The notes under the pieces are model-generated. The model had not been told where the DNA came from. It did not search any database and was given only the letters and a program-made list of their open reading frames with translations. Positions 7,769 through 15,365 of a stretch of DNA of 41,048 nt are shown here, in pieces. Numbering within the stretch: the first letter of the stretch is position 1; each line of letters opens with the position of its first letter. Where the stretch lies: positions 1-41,048 of the forward strand of contig NZ_PJIK01000024.1 in assembly GCF_002929275.1 (NCBI RefSeq), read 5' to 3'. The translations under genes were made by a program, and so were the position numbers. This DNA comes from Arthrobacter sp. ZGTC131. Lineage in GTDB: Bacteria; Actinomycetota; Actinomycetes; Actinomycetales; Micrococcaceae.

Positions 7769-8606
7769 TTGGCAAGCGAAACAACGAATGTCATCGCGGG
7801 TATCGACACCCATTCGGACACACACCATGTGGCCGTCATCAACGAATACGGCAAGCCCCTCGCGGACAAGGAGTTCCTGGCCTTCGGATCCGGATACTGG
7901 AAGATCGTAGACTTCATCACCAGTTATGGCACGGTTACCGCCGTGGGTGTCGAAGGAACGGGCTCCTACGGGGCCGAGCTCGCCAGGACCCTGCGTGGCG
8001 AAGGATTGACCGTGTTGGAGGTGAACCGCCCCAACCGTGCGGCACGCCGGCTGAAGGGAAAGTCCGATCCGTTGGACGCCTACCAGGCCGCCCAATCGGT
8101 ACTCGACGGCCGGAGCACGTCGATCCCGAAAGCCAAGGACGGTCCTGTTGAATGCCTGCGAATACTGCGTGCCGGGCGGACATCGGCCGTGAAGGCCCGC
8201 ACCGCGGCCATCAATCAGATCTAGGGCCTTCTTGTTTCAGCCCCGGACAAACTCCGGGCGAAATACCGGGCTCTAGGAACCTCAGCGATGATTGCCGCCC
8301 TACAGCGCACCAGACCAGCCGGTCATATGGCCGACCCCGAGTAGATATGCCTCATGACGTTGAAAGCCTTGGCTACCCGATGCCACTCCCTCGCGGCAGA
8401 AATCGCCACCGCTGACGCAGCGCTCCAGGAAATCCTCGATACCTACGCCCCGATGCTCTGCGACCTGCCGGGTGTGGGAACGGAAGTAGCCAGCCAGCTC
8501 CTAGGCACCGTCGGAGAAGGTTGTCCTGGTCCGCATGGCGTCGTGCCAACGAACCAAGGACTACGTGGCCAAACGCACCGCGGAGGGCAAGAGCAAACGG
8601 GAGATA
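7769..8606 (+). pseudogene. IS110-family transposase (DEDD recombinase), decayed
   Basis: From a TTG start the frame reads an IS110 N-terminal RuvC-like domain: AGIDTHSDTHHVAVI with the first Asp, GVEGTGSYGAELARTL with the Glu, and KGKSDPLDAYQAA with the remaining acidic residues. A TAG at 8222-8224 ends it, but the same frame continues as recognisable transposase (GLLVSAPDKLRAKYR) through a second TAG at 8342-8344 and on to DLPGVGTEVASQLLGTVGE. At about 8514 the conserved central part of the Tnp_20 domain, including its catalytic serine region, is deleted. The frame then shifts to the C-terminal VRMASCQRTKDYVAKRTAEG, which runs out near 8606. Two nonsense codons and a frame-shifting deletion make it inactive. 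Confidence 0.88.
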
Positions 8607-8679
8607 ATGATCGCCAATGGCTGACCGAGCAACATTGGGTCGCCTAGTGCATCACCTGTCGGGAGCGTACTTGGGTTTT

Positions 8680-9309
8680 CTACCGGGTGCTGCGGCCTTG
8701 TGCGGCGGAGGTGATGAGGTCGTTCTTGGTCAGCGGCTCGCCCGTACGCAGTGCTGCGGTCCAGGTCTCGGTGTCGATGACGGCGGCCCAGTTCGAGTGC
8801 AGCAGCGCCATGAGGGTCTCATGGACCTGGCGTGCTGGCGCGGTGCCAGCGTCGTTGAAGAGGTCGATTGCTCCGGTCGCGTCTGAGAGGACTTCGACGG
8901 CGAAGCCGAGGGGCTCGGCGGCCGCGGCGGAGGCGATCACGCAGTTGTTTGTCATGTACCCAACGAGAGTGATCGTGTCTATGCCTTGTTCACGCAACCA
9001 GGCTTCGAGGTCGGTATCTGCGAAGATGCTGGAGAACTGCTTGCTGATGCGCTTGGCTGCGGCGTTCTCGTGGGCGGCTACTTCGGGGTGGTTCTGCCAG
9101 GTCGCCGATCCGGATGCGAACACCGGGGCTTCTGCCGGGAGTTCGTGCTGGACGAGCACCACCAGCGTTCCGGTTTGCTGGGCGGTGTTGATCGCGGTCT
9201 GGATGCTGGCGATGGAGTCATCGCGGGCCGGGTATTGAATCGGGAGCAGTCCGTCGAAGTATTCCTGTTGGGCGTCGATGACGATCAGGGCTCGGTGCGG
9301 TGCGGTCAT
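8680..9309 (-). CDS. isochorismatase-family cysteine hydrolase
   Basis: 209 residues with the alpha/beta isochorismatase-like fold and its full triad: Asp12 in IVIDAQQEY, Lys90 in KRISKQFSSIF and Cys123 in TNNCV. Family members hydrolyse amides or imides such as nicotinamide, ureidoacrylate or N-carbamoyl compounds; the substrate here is not evident. ATG 9309 has AAGGAG at good spacing. It follows the flavin oxidoreductase gene on the same strand by about 50 bp, suggesting co-transcription. The interval on its far side (8607-8679) contains only the decayed end of the IS element. A role together with the oxidoreductase in breaking down an N-containing or heterocyclic compound is possible but speculative. 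Confidence 0.87.
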   Translation of the reverse strand: MTAPHRALIVIDAQQEYFDGLLPIQYPARDDSIASIQTAINTAQQTGTLVVLVQHELPAEAPVFASGSATWQNHPEVAAHENAAAKRISKQFSSIFADTDLEAWLREQGIDTITLVGYMTNNCVIASAAAAEPLGFAVEVLSDATGAIDLFNDAGTAPARQVHETLMALLHSNWAAVIDTETWTAALRTGEPLTKNDLITSAAQGRSTR

Positions 9310-9362
9310 GGGGTTCTCCTTAAATGGGGTGGTTGTGAACGGGTGGAATCTTGGTGTGGGTG

Positions 9363-10457
9363 CTACTGCGCGGCGGCCGAAAGCGGTGCCTCTAGGTGGG
9401 GCAGTGCGTAGTGATCGGCGATCAGGGTGATCCCGCGCTGGTCGAGGGTTGTCGAGTGGCCGCCGACGACGAGCATCACCTCATCGACACCGGTGCGCTC
9501 GTGCAGGGCATTGAGACGGTCGGCGACAGTAGCGGCGGTGCCATGGAAACTGCGGTTGGTGTAAGCGTCGAGGATCTGCCGCTCCTGAATTGTGAATTGG
9601 TGGGCCTCGACCTCGTCCGGGGGCAGGAGCAAGTACCCCTCGCTTTTGAACATGCGCAGCATCGCCATCGCCGACGTTGCCGCCTGCCGTTTCGCCTCAG
9701 CCGGGTCGTCGCTGATCGCCACGGGGACGCTGACGAGGGTATGGGGCTCGGCGAGCACGTCGGAGGGTTGGAAGCTCTCACGGTAGAGACGTATGGCCGC
9801 GTCGATGTCAGCGTCGCCGAACTGCAATGCGAACGCATACGGTCGACCGAGCTGCCCGGCCAGTTGTGCTGAGTACGGAGAGGAGCCTAGGACCCACACC
9901 TCCGGGGCGGTCGAAGGCGCAGACACCCGGTTTTCCATTGCCTGCCAGGGGCCTGGCACTGCGTGGACGTGCCGGTATGGGTGTCCAGGAGGGAACTCGT
10001 CACCCAGGAACCCGAGCAACTCGAGCACCTGCTGTGGGAATCCGTCGTTGGCATCCGCGCCCCGACGCAGAGCCGCAGCAGTCGCCCCATCAGTGCCGGG
10101 GGCGCGTCCTAGCCCAAGATCGATCCGGCCCGGGGCGAGAGCCTCCAGCATTCCGAATTGCTCGGCGATCAGCAACGGTGCGTGGTTGGGTAGCATTACC
10201 CCTCCGGCGCCAAGGCGGATGCGCGTCGTCTCAGCGATGAGGCGGGCGACCATCAGCGGAGGTGAAGACACCGAGGTCGCTCCCATCGCATGATGCTCAG
10301 ACATCCAGAACCGGTGATAACCGCGCTGGTCAGCCGTCCGCGCCAGCGAGATCGTGCCCGCGAGCCCCTCCTCAGCGGTCATCCCCACTCCGGTGCCGCC
10401 CGCGGAAAGCACGGACAGTGTGAACGGGGCCGTGCCGGCTGGTCGACCGAACTTCAT
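9363..10457 (-). CDS. LLM-class (luciferase-like) flavin-dependent oxidoreductase
   Basis: 364 residues of the bacterial luciferase-like TIM-barrel family. Family segments are LARTADQRGYHRFWMSEHHAM (about 38-58, with the WxxEHH motif), RIRLGAGGVMLPNHAPLLIAEQFGMLEAL and PGRIDLGLGRAPGTD, which form the FMN pocket in the YhbW/alkanal-monooxygenase-like subgroup. It probably uses reduced FMN from a separate reductase to oxygenate an unknown substrate. ATG 10457 follows GAGGAG by 6 nt. It is divergent from the CGNR regulator across 80 bp, and the isochorismatase-like gene lies downstream, so the three probably form one regulated unit. The substrate cannot be inferred. Confidence 0.87.
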   Translation of the reverse strand: MKFGRPAGTAPFTLSVLSAGGTGVGMTAEEGLAGTISLARTADQRGYHRFWMSEHHAMGATSVSSPPLMVARLIAETTRIRLGAGGVMLPNHAPLLIAEQFGMLEALAPGRIDLGLGRAPGTDGATAAALRRGADANDGFPQQVLELLGFLGDEFPPGHPYRHVHAVPGPWQAMENRVSAPSTAPEVWVLGSSPYSAQLAGQLGRPYAFALQFGDADIDAAIRLYRESFQPSDVLAEPHTLVSVPVAISDDPAEAKRQAATSAMAMLRMFKSEGYLLLPPDEVEAHQFTIQERQILDAYTNRSFHGTAATVADRLNALHERTGVDEVMLVVGGHSTTLDQRGITLIADHYALPHLEAPLSAAAQ

Positions 10458-10508
10458 AAGAACTCCTCATGGAAAAATGTGTTTTTTGGCGTGATTGGAG
10501 CCTAGCAG

Positions 10509-10537
10509 TTGCCTCACGCTTAAATGAAACTGATACC
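10509..10537 (+). promoter_or_regulatory. candidate promoter of the CGNR gene
   Basis: TTGCCT (10509-10514), 17 nt, then GATACC (10532-10537). Transcription would begin near 10544, so the ATG at 10547 would be read from a leaderless mRNA, common in actinobacteria. The divergent oxidoreductase promoter must share this 80-bp interval. Confidence 0.35.
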
Positions 10538-11134
10538 ATGAGAAGCATGTCGGAGACACTGCTAGCAGCCGTACCAGGTGCCGAGGAGCATCCCTGCCTC
10601 GCGCTGGTCAACAGCGCAAGTGAACTGCCCGGAGGCAAACGCTACGACGAATTGGGCAGCCCTGAGGCTGCGGTGGCTTGGCTGATGGCACGCGATCTCA
10701 TCGCGTCGGAGTCTGTGCTGCACGAGCACTGCCGGGGCAGACTCGCAGCGCTGCGCGCAGATTTGCGCGATCTCTTTACTGCGCACACCACTGGAGACGT
10801 CCCCACGACAGCGGCCGTGCATGCTGTTAATCGTGCGCTGACCTGCGCCCCCGGCGCGCTGCTGTTACGGTTCGACCCGGCGGCAGGGTTCACCCGTTGC
10901 GCCGACCATCCCGTGACACAGGTCGTCGAGCACGTCATGGCCGTCATCGCCGATGATGCTGCCTCGCTGCTAAGCGGCGACCAAGCATCGCTGCTCGCGT
11001 CCTGTGAAGCGGACTCGTGCGAACGATTCTTCCTCCGCACCCACGCACGACGGCAATGGTGTTCAACCCGTTGCGGCGATCGAGTCCGCGCCGCACGCGC
11101 CTACTCACGCAAACGCGCGGTAAACAGCGCATGA
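10538..11134 (+). CDS. CGNR zinc-finger (ABATE domain) regulator
   Basis: 198 residues from the ATG at 10538 (an internal ATG at 10547 is an alternative; a longer in-frame extension crosses the promoter and is rejected). The N-terminal part is ABATE-like (PCLALVNSASELPGGKRYDEL). The C-terminus carries the CGNR zinc finger, with cysteine pairs in CEADSC and CSTRC followed by basic AARAYSRKR, a layout linked to DNA binding in actinobacterial and proteobacterial regulators. A TTGCCT / 17 nt / GATACC promoter-like pair ends just before these ATGs, suggesting a leaderless transcript. It is divergent from the flavin oxidoreductase gene, which it probably regulates. Confidence 0.8.
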   Translation: MRSMSETLLAAVPGAEEHPCLALVNSASELPGGKRYDELGSPEAAVAWLMARDLIASESVLHEHCRGRLAALRADLRDLFTAHTTGDVPTTAAVHAVNRALTCAPGALLLRFDPAAGFTRCADHPVTQVVEHVMAVIADDAASLLSGDQASLLASCEADSCERFFLRTHARRQWCSTRCGDRVRAARAYSRKRAVNSA

Positions 11135-11275
11135 ATCATGTGCCGCCGAAGCCAACAGAGGGCTAAACGTCAAGATCGTCCAGAACCCAACCGTGTCCAT
11201 GTCGAGGACAAGGTGTTGGTTGGGGGCGGACCGCAGGGGTTCTGCTACTTCGACCATCAGCGTTCGCGGGAAGGA

Positions 11276-11647
11276 ATGGAGGACCAGGACCGGTCAAAAA
11301 TCCTGCACAACTACGGGGCCCAGTTGCGCGCCATGGTGGACGGCGACACCGAAGTGCTCAGTGAGTTGCTCACGGAGAACTTCACGCTGACGCACATGAC
11401 GGGCTACCTCCAGTCCAAGCAGGAGTGGCTGTCCCAGATGCGGGCCGGGCATTTTGTCTACCATGACGCCCAGGAGAAGGACGTGACCCTTGAGGTGGGC
11501 GGAGACACCGCCCGGCTCGTCGGGAGGATCGTCACCGACGCTACGGTCTACGGGTCCCGGGCCAACTGGCCGCTGCAGCTCACCATGAATTTCATCCGCA
11601 CGGGCGGGCGATGGCTTGCCGCGCGCTCGGAGGCCACTACGTGGTGA
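11276..11647 (+). CDS. NTF2-like (SnoaL/DUF4440-type) protein
   Basis: 123 residues in the compact alpha+beta cone fold. A long N-terminal helix (ILHNYGAQLRAMVDGDTEVL) and LLTENFTLTHMTGYLQSKQEWL, typical of the nuclear transport factor 2 superfamily, are followed by strands ending FIRTGGRWLAARSEATTW. Many of these proteins are small-ligand enzymes or of unknown function; no catalytic set is clear. ATG 11276 has GGGAAGGA immediately upstream, and the family normally starts here. A longer frame from 11138 adds an Arg-rich, non-family stretch and is not preferred. The 11135-11275 interval otherwise shows nothing recognisable. Hairpin copy 2 lies 21 bp after the stop. Confidence 0.75.
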   Translation: MEDQDRSKILHNYGAQLRAMVDGDTEVLSELLTENFTLTHMTGYLQSKQEWLSQMRAGHFVYHDAQEKDVTLEVGGDTARLVGRIVTDATVYGSRANWPLQLTMNFIRTGGRWLAARSEATTW

Positions 11648-11668
11648 ACCGGCAACCTCAAACTCCAG

Positions 11669-11700
11669 CGGACGACGGCGGGAGGTCCCGCCGTCGTCCG
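11669..11700. terminator. GC-rich hairpin, copy 2 of the family
   Basis: Perfect 15-bp arms (CGGACGACGGCGGGA and its complement) separated by GG, starting 21 bp after the NTF2-like stop and followed by TTCTT on the plus strand. Position and short T-run fit an intrinsic terminator. It is near-identical to copies at 36778 and 38177. Confidence 0.8.
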
Positions 11701-11743
11701 TTCTTACCTGCAGTTTTTACCTGACCTGCGGGTGCCAGCAGAC

Positions 11744-11852
11744 CCTGCATCACCGCAGGACGTGCCTGGCCACCTACGCGACGGCTTGGGCTACCGTGGA
11801 TTGTGCGTCACCGCCGGTTCGGCTGCGCCATGCCGTTCCGCGGTGATGCAGG
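11744..11852. repeat. 13-bp inverted repeat enclosing 83 bp, upstream of the DUF817 gene
   Basis: CCTGCATCACCGC (11744-11756) and its exact complement GCGGTGATGCAGG (11840-11852) frame an 83-bp non-coding segment, ending 40 bp before the DUF817 start. It could be a regulatory stem-loop, a pair of protein-binding half sites or the termini of a miniature element. No target-site duplication is obvious. The rest of 11701-11892 shows no gene. Confidence 0.5.
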
Positions 11853-11892
11853 AAAAACACATTGCCACTCGTGGCGGGGGAACGGGGTACCG

Positions 11893-12816
11893 ATGCGCAG
11901 CTTCACGTCCGTAGAGCACAGAATCGACGAGCGGGCGCACCGGCTGCTCGACAACGCTCCGGCCAGCGGCATCCGTTCAAGGCTCGTGGAGTTTGCCGTC
12001 TTCGGCCTAAAGCAGGCCTGGGCCTGCATCTTCGGCGCAGCGCTCCTCGCCGTGATCCTGGCGGCGCGCCTCTGGTATCCGGATGACGCCGCATTGGCCA
12101 GGAACGATTTCCTGACCCTTGCCGCCGTCGTGATCCAGATCCTGATGGTTGCCACGCGGCTGGAAACCGTGCGGGAGCTGAGGGTGATTGTCCTCTTCCA
12201 CCTGGTGGGGACGGTGATGGAGCTGTTCAAGACGGACGTGGGGTCGTGGACATATGAGGCGGAAGGGTTCCTGCGGATCGGGGCCGTGCCCCTCTTCAGC
12301 GGCTTCATGTATGCGGCGGTGGGCTCCTACATGGTGCGCGTCTACCGGCTTTTCGACCTGCGCTTCGCGGCGTATCCGCGGCGGTGGATCACGGCGATCG
12401 TGGCCGCCGGCATCTACCTGAACTTCTTCACCCACCACTACCTCGCCGACGCCCGCTGGGTCCTGCTGGCCGCCGTCGCGGTCATCTTCGGGCGGTGCGT
12501 GATGCACTTCCGGGTGTTCCGCCGGCAGTTCCGGATGCCGCTGGTCCTGGCGTTCCTGCTGGTGGCGCTGTTCATCTGGATTGCCGAGAACATCGCCACG
12601 TGGTCCGGGGCGTGGCTCTATCCAAGCCAGCTGAACGGCTGGCACATGGTTTCGCTCGACAAGCTGGTCTCGTGGTTCCTGCTGATGATCATCTCGGTGG
12701 TGCTGGTGGCATGGGTCTACAGGCCGGAGCCGCCCGAAGCCCCTGAGGGGACAATCGGCCCTGAGGGCACGGCTGGCGAGGCGCCGGCGGTCCCGGCGGG
12801 CAGCGCGGAAGGATAG
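11893..12816 (+). CDS. DUF817 family integral membrane protein
   Basis: 307 residues with about eight hydrophobic segments and a short Pro/Glu/Gly-rich cytoplasmic tail. Characteristic DUF817 stretches are FAVFGLKQAWACIFGAALLA, LFKTDVGSWTYEAEGFLRIG, PLFSGFMYAAVGSYM, NFFTHHYLADARW and ENIATWSGAWLYPSQLNGWH. The conserved acidic, tryptophan and histidine residues in loops suggest an enzymatic or transport role, but the family (including Bacillus YoaT) has no established function. ATG 11893 follows a purine-rich GGGGGAACGGGG; a longer in-frame extension runs through the upstream inverted repeat and is rejected. The gene converges on the HODM-like gene, with hairpin copy 3 between them. Confidence 0.85.
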   Translation: MRSFTSVEHRIDERAHRLLDNAPASGIRSRLVEFAVFGLKQAWACIFGAALLAVILAARLWYPDDAALARNDFLTLAAVVIQILMVATRLETVRELRVIVLFHLVGTVMELFKTDVGSWTYEAEGFLRIGAVPLFSGFMYAAVGSYMVRVYRLFDLRFAAYPRRWITAIVAAGIYLNFFTHHYLADARWVLLAAVAVIFGRCVMHFRVFRRQFRMPLVLAFLLVALFIWIAENIATWSGAWLYPSQLNGWHMVSLDKLVSWFLLMIISVVLVAWVYRPEPPEAPEGTIGPEGTAGEAPAVPAGSAEG

Positions 12817-12820
12817 CGGA

Positions 12821-12844
12821 CGACGGCGGGACCTCCCGCCGTCG
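12821..12844. terminator. GC-rich hairpin, copy 3 of the family
   Basis: 11-bp arms (CGACGGCGGGA, CC, TCCCGCCGTCG) 4 bp after the DUF817 stop and 24 bp from the end of the convergent HODM-like gene. It probably serves as a bidirectional terminator. The centre is CC where the other copies have GG. Confidence 0.75.
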
Positions 12845-12868
12845 ACCGTTCCGTTTTATGCGGCCCTG

Positions 12869-13606
12869 TTAGCGGGCCAGCAGCCAGGCCGACGCCGCAT
12901 TGCGGTAGCGGCTGATGCCTTTGTACTCGGCCATGTCCTCAGGGAGTTCGGCGAGCACATGGCCCAGCCTCTCCCGCCAGGCGGGCACCCGGGCAATGTC
13001 CGAAAGTGGCAGGAGGTGGGTCCGGACCAAAAACAGCACGGCCCCGGGGCGGGGGAGACGAATGAGATGCTGAACCTCCACTCGCAGGTGGAGCCTGTCC
13101 GGCAGGGCCGGGTCTTCGGCGACTGTTGCGCGGTCCCGGGCCCATTCGGGGTAGGTTTCGGTGGACGTGTCCAGGCGGCGGTCGACTGTCATGGTCCAGT
13201 TGGTTCTGCGGTATTTTTCGCCTGGCTGCAGACGCATGAGGAATTGCTGGGCCCGGGCGATGATCTGTTCTTCGTGCACCCGCGGAACGGGGCCGTGGAC
13301 TTCGAGGAACTTCATGCCGACGTCGAAGCCGAAGGACCAGTCGGCAGCGAACGTGACGAGTCCGGCATCGAGCCAGAGCGCATCCTCGTGCTGGTCCAGG
13401 ACTGCTATGTCGTCCTGGATTTGGCTGCCCAGGAACCGCAGGGGACCCATGGGCAAGGAACCGTCGTCGCCGAAGGTGAAATCCAAGTCGAGGCCCTGCA
13501 GGGTGTTCTGCCAGCGGCAGGCGTTTCCTTCCCGGTGGAAGAACATGGTGCCCGGGTGTTTCGGACCCGTTAACTCCCGGTTCCAATCCCGGGTCGGCCG
13601 CGTCAT
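12869..13606 (-). CDS. heme-dependent oxidative N-demethylase-like protein (DUF3445/HODM), N-terminally short
   Basis: 245 residues of the HODM alpha-subunit-like family: FLGSQIQDDIAVLDQ, ALWLDAGLVTFAADWSFGFD, FLEVHGPVPRVHEE, YRRTNWTMTVDRRLDTSTET and the C-terminal EYKGISRYRNAASAWLLAR. Characterised relatives use heme to demethylate small methylamines, releasing formaldehyde. Recognisable homology starts around RELTGPKHPGTMFFHREGNACRW. Family members usually have some 70-90 more residues, but a TAA codon sits just two codons before ATG 13606. It may therefore be a degraded gene or a short natural variant. Convergent with DUF817. The 255 bp beyond its start hold the GntP operon promoter and no lost exon in any frame. 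Confidence 0.7.
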   Translation of the reverse strand: MTRPTRDWNRELTGPKHPGTMFFHREGNACRWQNTLQGLDLDFTFGDDGSLPMGPLRFLGSQIQDDIAVLDQHEDALWLDAGLVTFAADWSFGFDVGMKFLEVHGPVPRVHEEQIIARAQQFLMRLQPGEKYRRTNWTMTVDRRLDTSTETYPEWARDRATVAEDPALPDRLHLRVEVQHLIRLPRPGAVLFLVRTHLLPLSDIARVPAWRERLGHVLAELPEDMAEYKGISRYRNAASAWLLAR

Positions 13607-13750
13607 CCAGATTTAACGCCGGGAGCAGGTGGGGCGCCGGCTGGTGTGGCTGGTTGGGATGTGCTCGGCGCACTCTGCAGTCTTGGACGAATGCCGCTGG
13701 GCGAGCACCACAATCACGACGTCGCAGTAAAAATCGCACTCCGAAACATC

Positions 13751-13782
13751 TTGCATTATGAGCTGAGTCCCATAATATGGGA
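13751..13782 (+). promoter_or_regulatory. GntP-operon promoter with overlapping IclR-type operator
   Basis: TTGCAT (13751-13756), 16 nt, TAATAT (13773-13778) forms a convincing sigma-A promoter about 85 bp before the GntP start. The -10 lies inside TCCCATAATATGGGA (13768-13782), a 15-bp palindrome with a single central base, the same format as the E. coli IclR box. Occupancy would block RNA polymerase. The IclR gene at the far end of the operon is the natural candidate to bind it. Confidence 0.6.
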
Positions 13783-13861
13783 TCAGCGATGTGGCCTTCC
13801 TCACGGTGCACATCTGTTCCCAAGCCTTCAACGTGGAAGGCCCAACGATCGGATTCCCCTC

Positions 13862-15313
13862 ATGTCAGACATAGCTGTACTGATCAATACGGCAGTGGCG
13901 GTTCTGGCCGCCGTCGTGCTTATCGTCCGTTTCAGAGTCAATCCCGTCATCGCCCTGATCATCGGTTCGGTGTACCTGGGCCTCGCGGCCGGGTTCGGCG
14001 TCGAGAAAACAGTCAAGACCATCACGTCCGGTTTCGGTGAAATCATGGTGGACGTGGGCCTGCTCATCGCCTTCGGCGTGCTGATGGGCTCCATCCTCAA
14101 CCAGAGCGGTGCCATCAGGCGGCTCGTGGAGCACCTGCTGAGCACCTTCGGTCCCAAGCGCCTGCCCTACACCATGGGCCTGGCCATCGGAACGGTCCTG
14201 CAGTCCATCTTCCTGGATGTGCTGCTGGTCATCTCCGCTCCGTTGGCGCGCAAACTGGCACCGAAAATCGGCAAACTCGGCACCGCCCGCATGGCAACCG
14301 CCATGGCAATCGCCCTCGAATGCGGCATCGTCTTCACCGTTCCCGGCGTCGCCTCCCTCGCCCTGGCCGGCCTCCTGAACGTTCCCCTGGGCAAAATGCT
14401 GCTGTTCGGGCTCCTCCTGGTCATCCCCACCATCATCATCTCCATTGCCATCATGACGTTCCTCTTCCGCCGCGGCTTCTGGAACGAGGCGAAGGACGAG
14501 GACCACACCTTCGTCGAGGAGGAAGACCGCGAGGGCGAAGAGGAAGGGTACGACGGCGGAACGCCGGCTTCCGCTTCGACGGCACCTGGCGGGCACAACC
14601 CCGGCGCCGCTCCATCTGACACTCAGCCGGGCCGCGGCGCCGTTGCCGTGGCCGAACGCGAGCGGAAGCAGGCTCCGCTGATCCTGCTCTTCGCCCCGCT
14701 CCTGACCTCCTTGCTCCTCATCGGGGCCGGCGCCATCCTGCAGATCCTGAAGATCGACCTGCCCTGGCTGCAGCTCCTGGGTGAGCCCGTCATTGCCCTG
14801 CTGATCGGCCTGATCGGCACCTGCCTCGTGACCCGGTCGGCCATCGGCCAGAAGCGCGTCGAAGACGCCATCACCGTGGGCTTCAAGGAAAGCGGCCAGA
14901 TTCTGATCCTCACGGGCGTCGGCGGATCCCTCGCAGCAACCGTCGCCGCGGCAGGCCTCGGGGACATCCTCGGCGGATTCTTCTCCGCCAGCACCGTGGC
15001 CCCGCTCCTGGTGGTCTGGGTCATCGCGGCAGTCCTGCATATCGCCGTCGGCTCCGTCACCCTGTCCGCCATCACCGCGGCCGGACTGCTGGCTCCGATT
15101 GCTCCGGCCATCGGGCTGGACCCCGTGCTCCTGGCCCTGGCAGCCGGCGCCGGATCCCTGTTCATGGTCCACGTCACCAGCAACACCTTCTGGCTCCTGC
15201 AGTCACTGCTGGGGCAGAGCGTGAGAGGCGCGTTGAAATCGGTCACCGTCGGGGTCTCGGTGGCCTCGGTCGTCGCGATCCTGCTGATCCTGCCCATGAG
15301 CCTGCTGTTCTGA
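13862..15313 (+). CDS. GntP-family permease (organic/hydroxy acid:H+ symporter)
   Basis: 483 residues of the gluconate:H+ symporter family, with about 12 hydrophobic segments. Family segments include VNPVIALIIGSVYLGLAAGFG, GVLMGSILNQSGAI, LQSIFLDVLLVISAPLARKL, TGVGGSLAATVAAAGLGDIL and the C-terminal MVHVTSNTFWLLQSL. A 75-residue polar, Glu/Gly-rich central loop (about 210-285, with EEEDREGEEEG) is longer than usual. The start at 13862 gives the normal N-terminus; an in-frame extension to 13646 crosses the promoter. The ribosome site is weak. First gene of the operon, 52 bp before the CoA-transferase. The family carries gluconate, glycerate and related hydroxy acids; with these neighbours a hydroxy-dicarboxylate is likely. 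Confidence 0.9.
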   Translation: MSDIAVLINTAVAVLAAVVLIVRFRVNPVIALIIGSVYLGLAAGFGVEKTVKTITSGFGEIMVDVGLLIAFGVLMGSILNQSGAIRRLVEHLLSTFGPKRLPYTMGLAIGTVLQSIFLDVLLVISAPLARKLAPKIGKLGTARMATAMAIALECGIVFTVPGVASLALAGLLNVPLGKMLLFGLLLVIPTIIISIAIMTFLFRRGFWNEAKDEDHTFVEEEDREGEEEGYDGGTPASASTAPGGHNPGAAPSDTQPGRGAVAVAERERKQAPLILLFAPLLTSLLLIGAGAILQILKIDLPWLQLLGEPVIALLIGLIGTCLVTRSAIGQKRVEDAITVGFKESGQILILTGVGGSLAATVAAAGLGDILGGFFSASTVAPLLVVWVIAAVLHIAVGSVTLSAITAAGLLAPIAPAIGLDPVLLALAAGAGSLFMVHVTSNTFWLLQSLLGQSVRGALKSVTVGVSVASVVAILLILPMSLLF

Positions 15314-15365
15314 CCGCAACGCGAGCACCCGATACTTAGACGAACGCCACGAAAGAAGAAACGAA

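Noticed and set aside
13578-13605. tRNA T-arm-like sequence (CCCGG-TTCCAAT-CCGGG)
   Set aside because: The loop lacks the purine at position 57, no matching anticodon or D arm is found upstream, and it lies within the HODM-like coding sequence.
13865-15172. 435-codon minus-strand frame opposite the GntP gene
   Set aside because: Low-complexity Asp/Glu/Gly/Gln-rich antisense of a membrane protein gene; no ribosome site or family.
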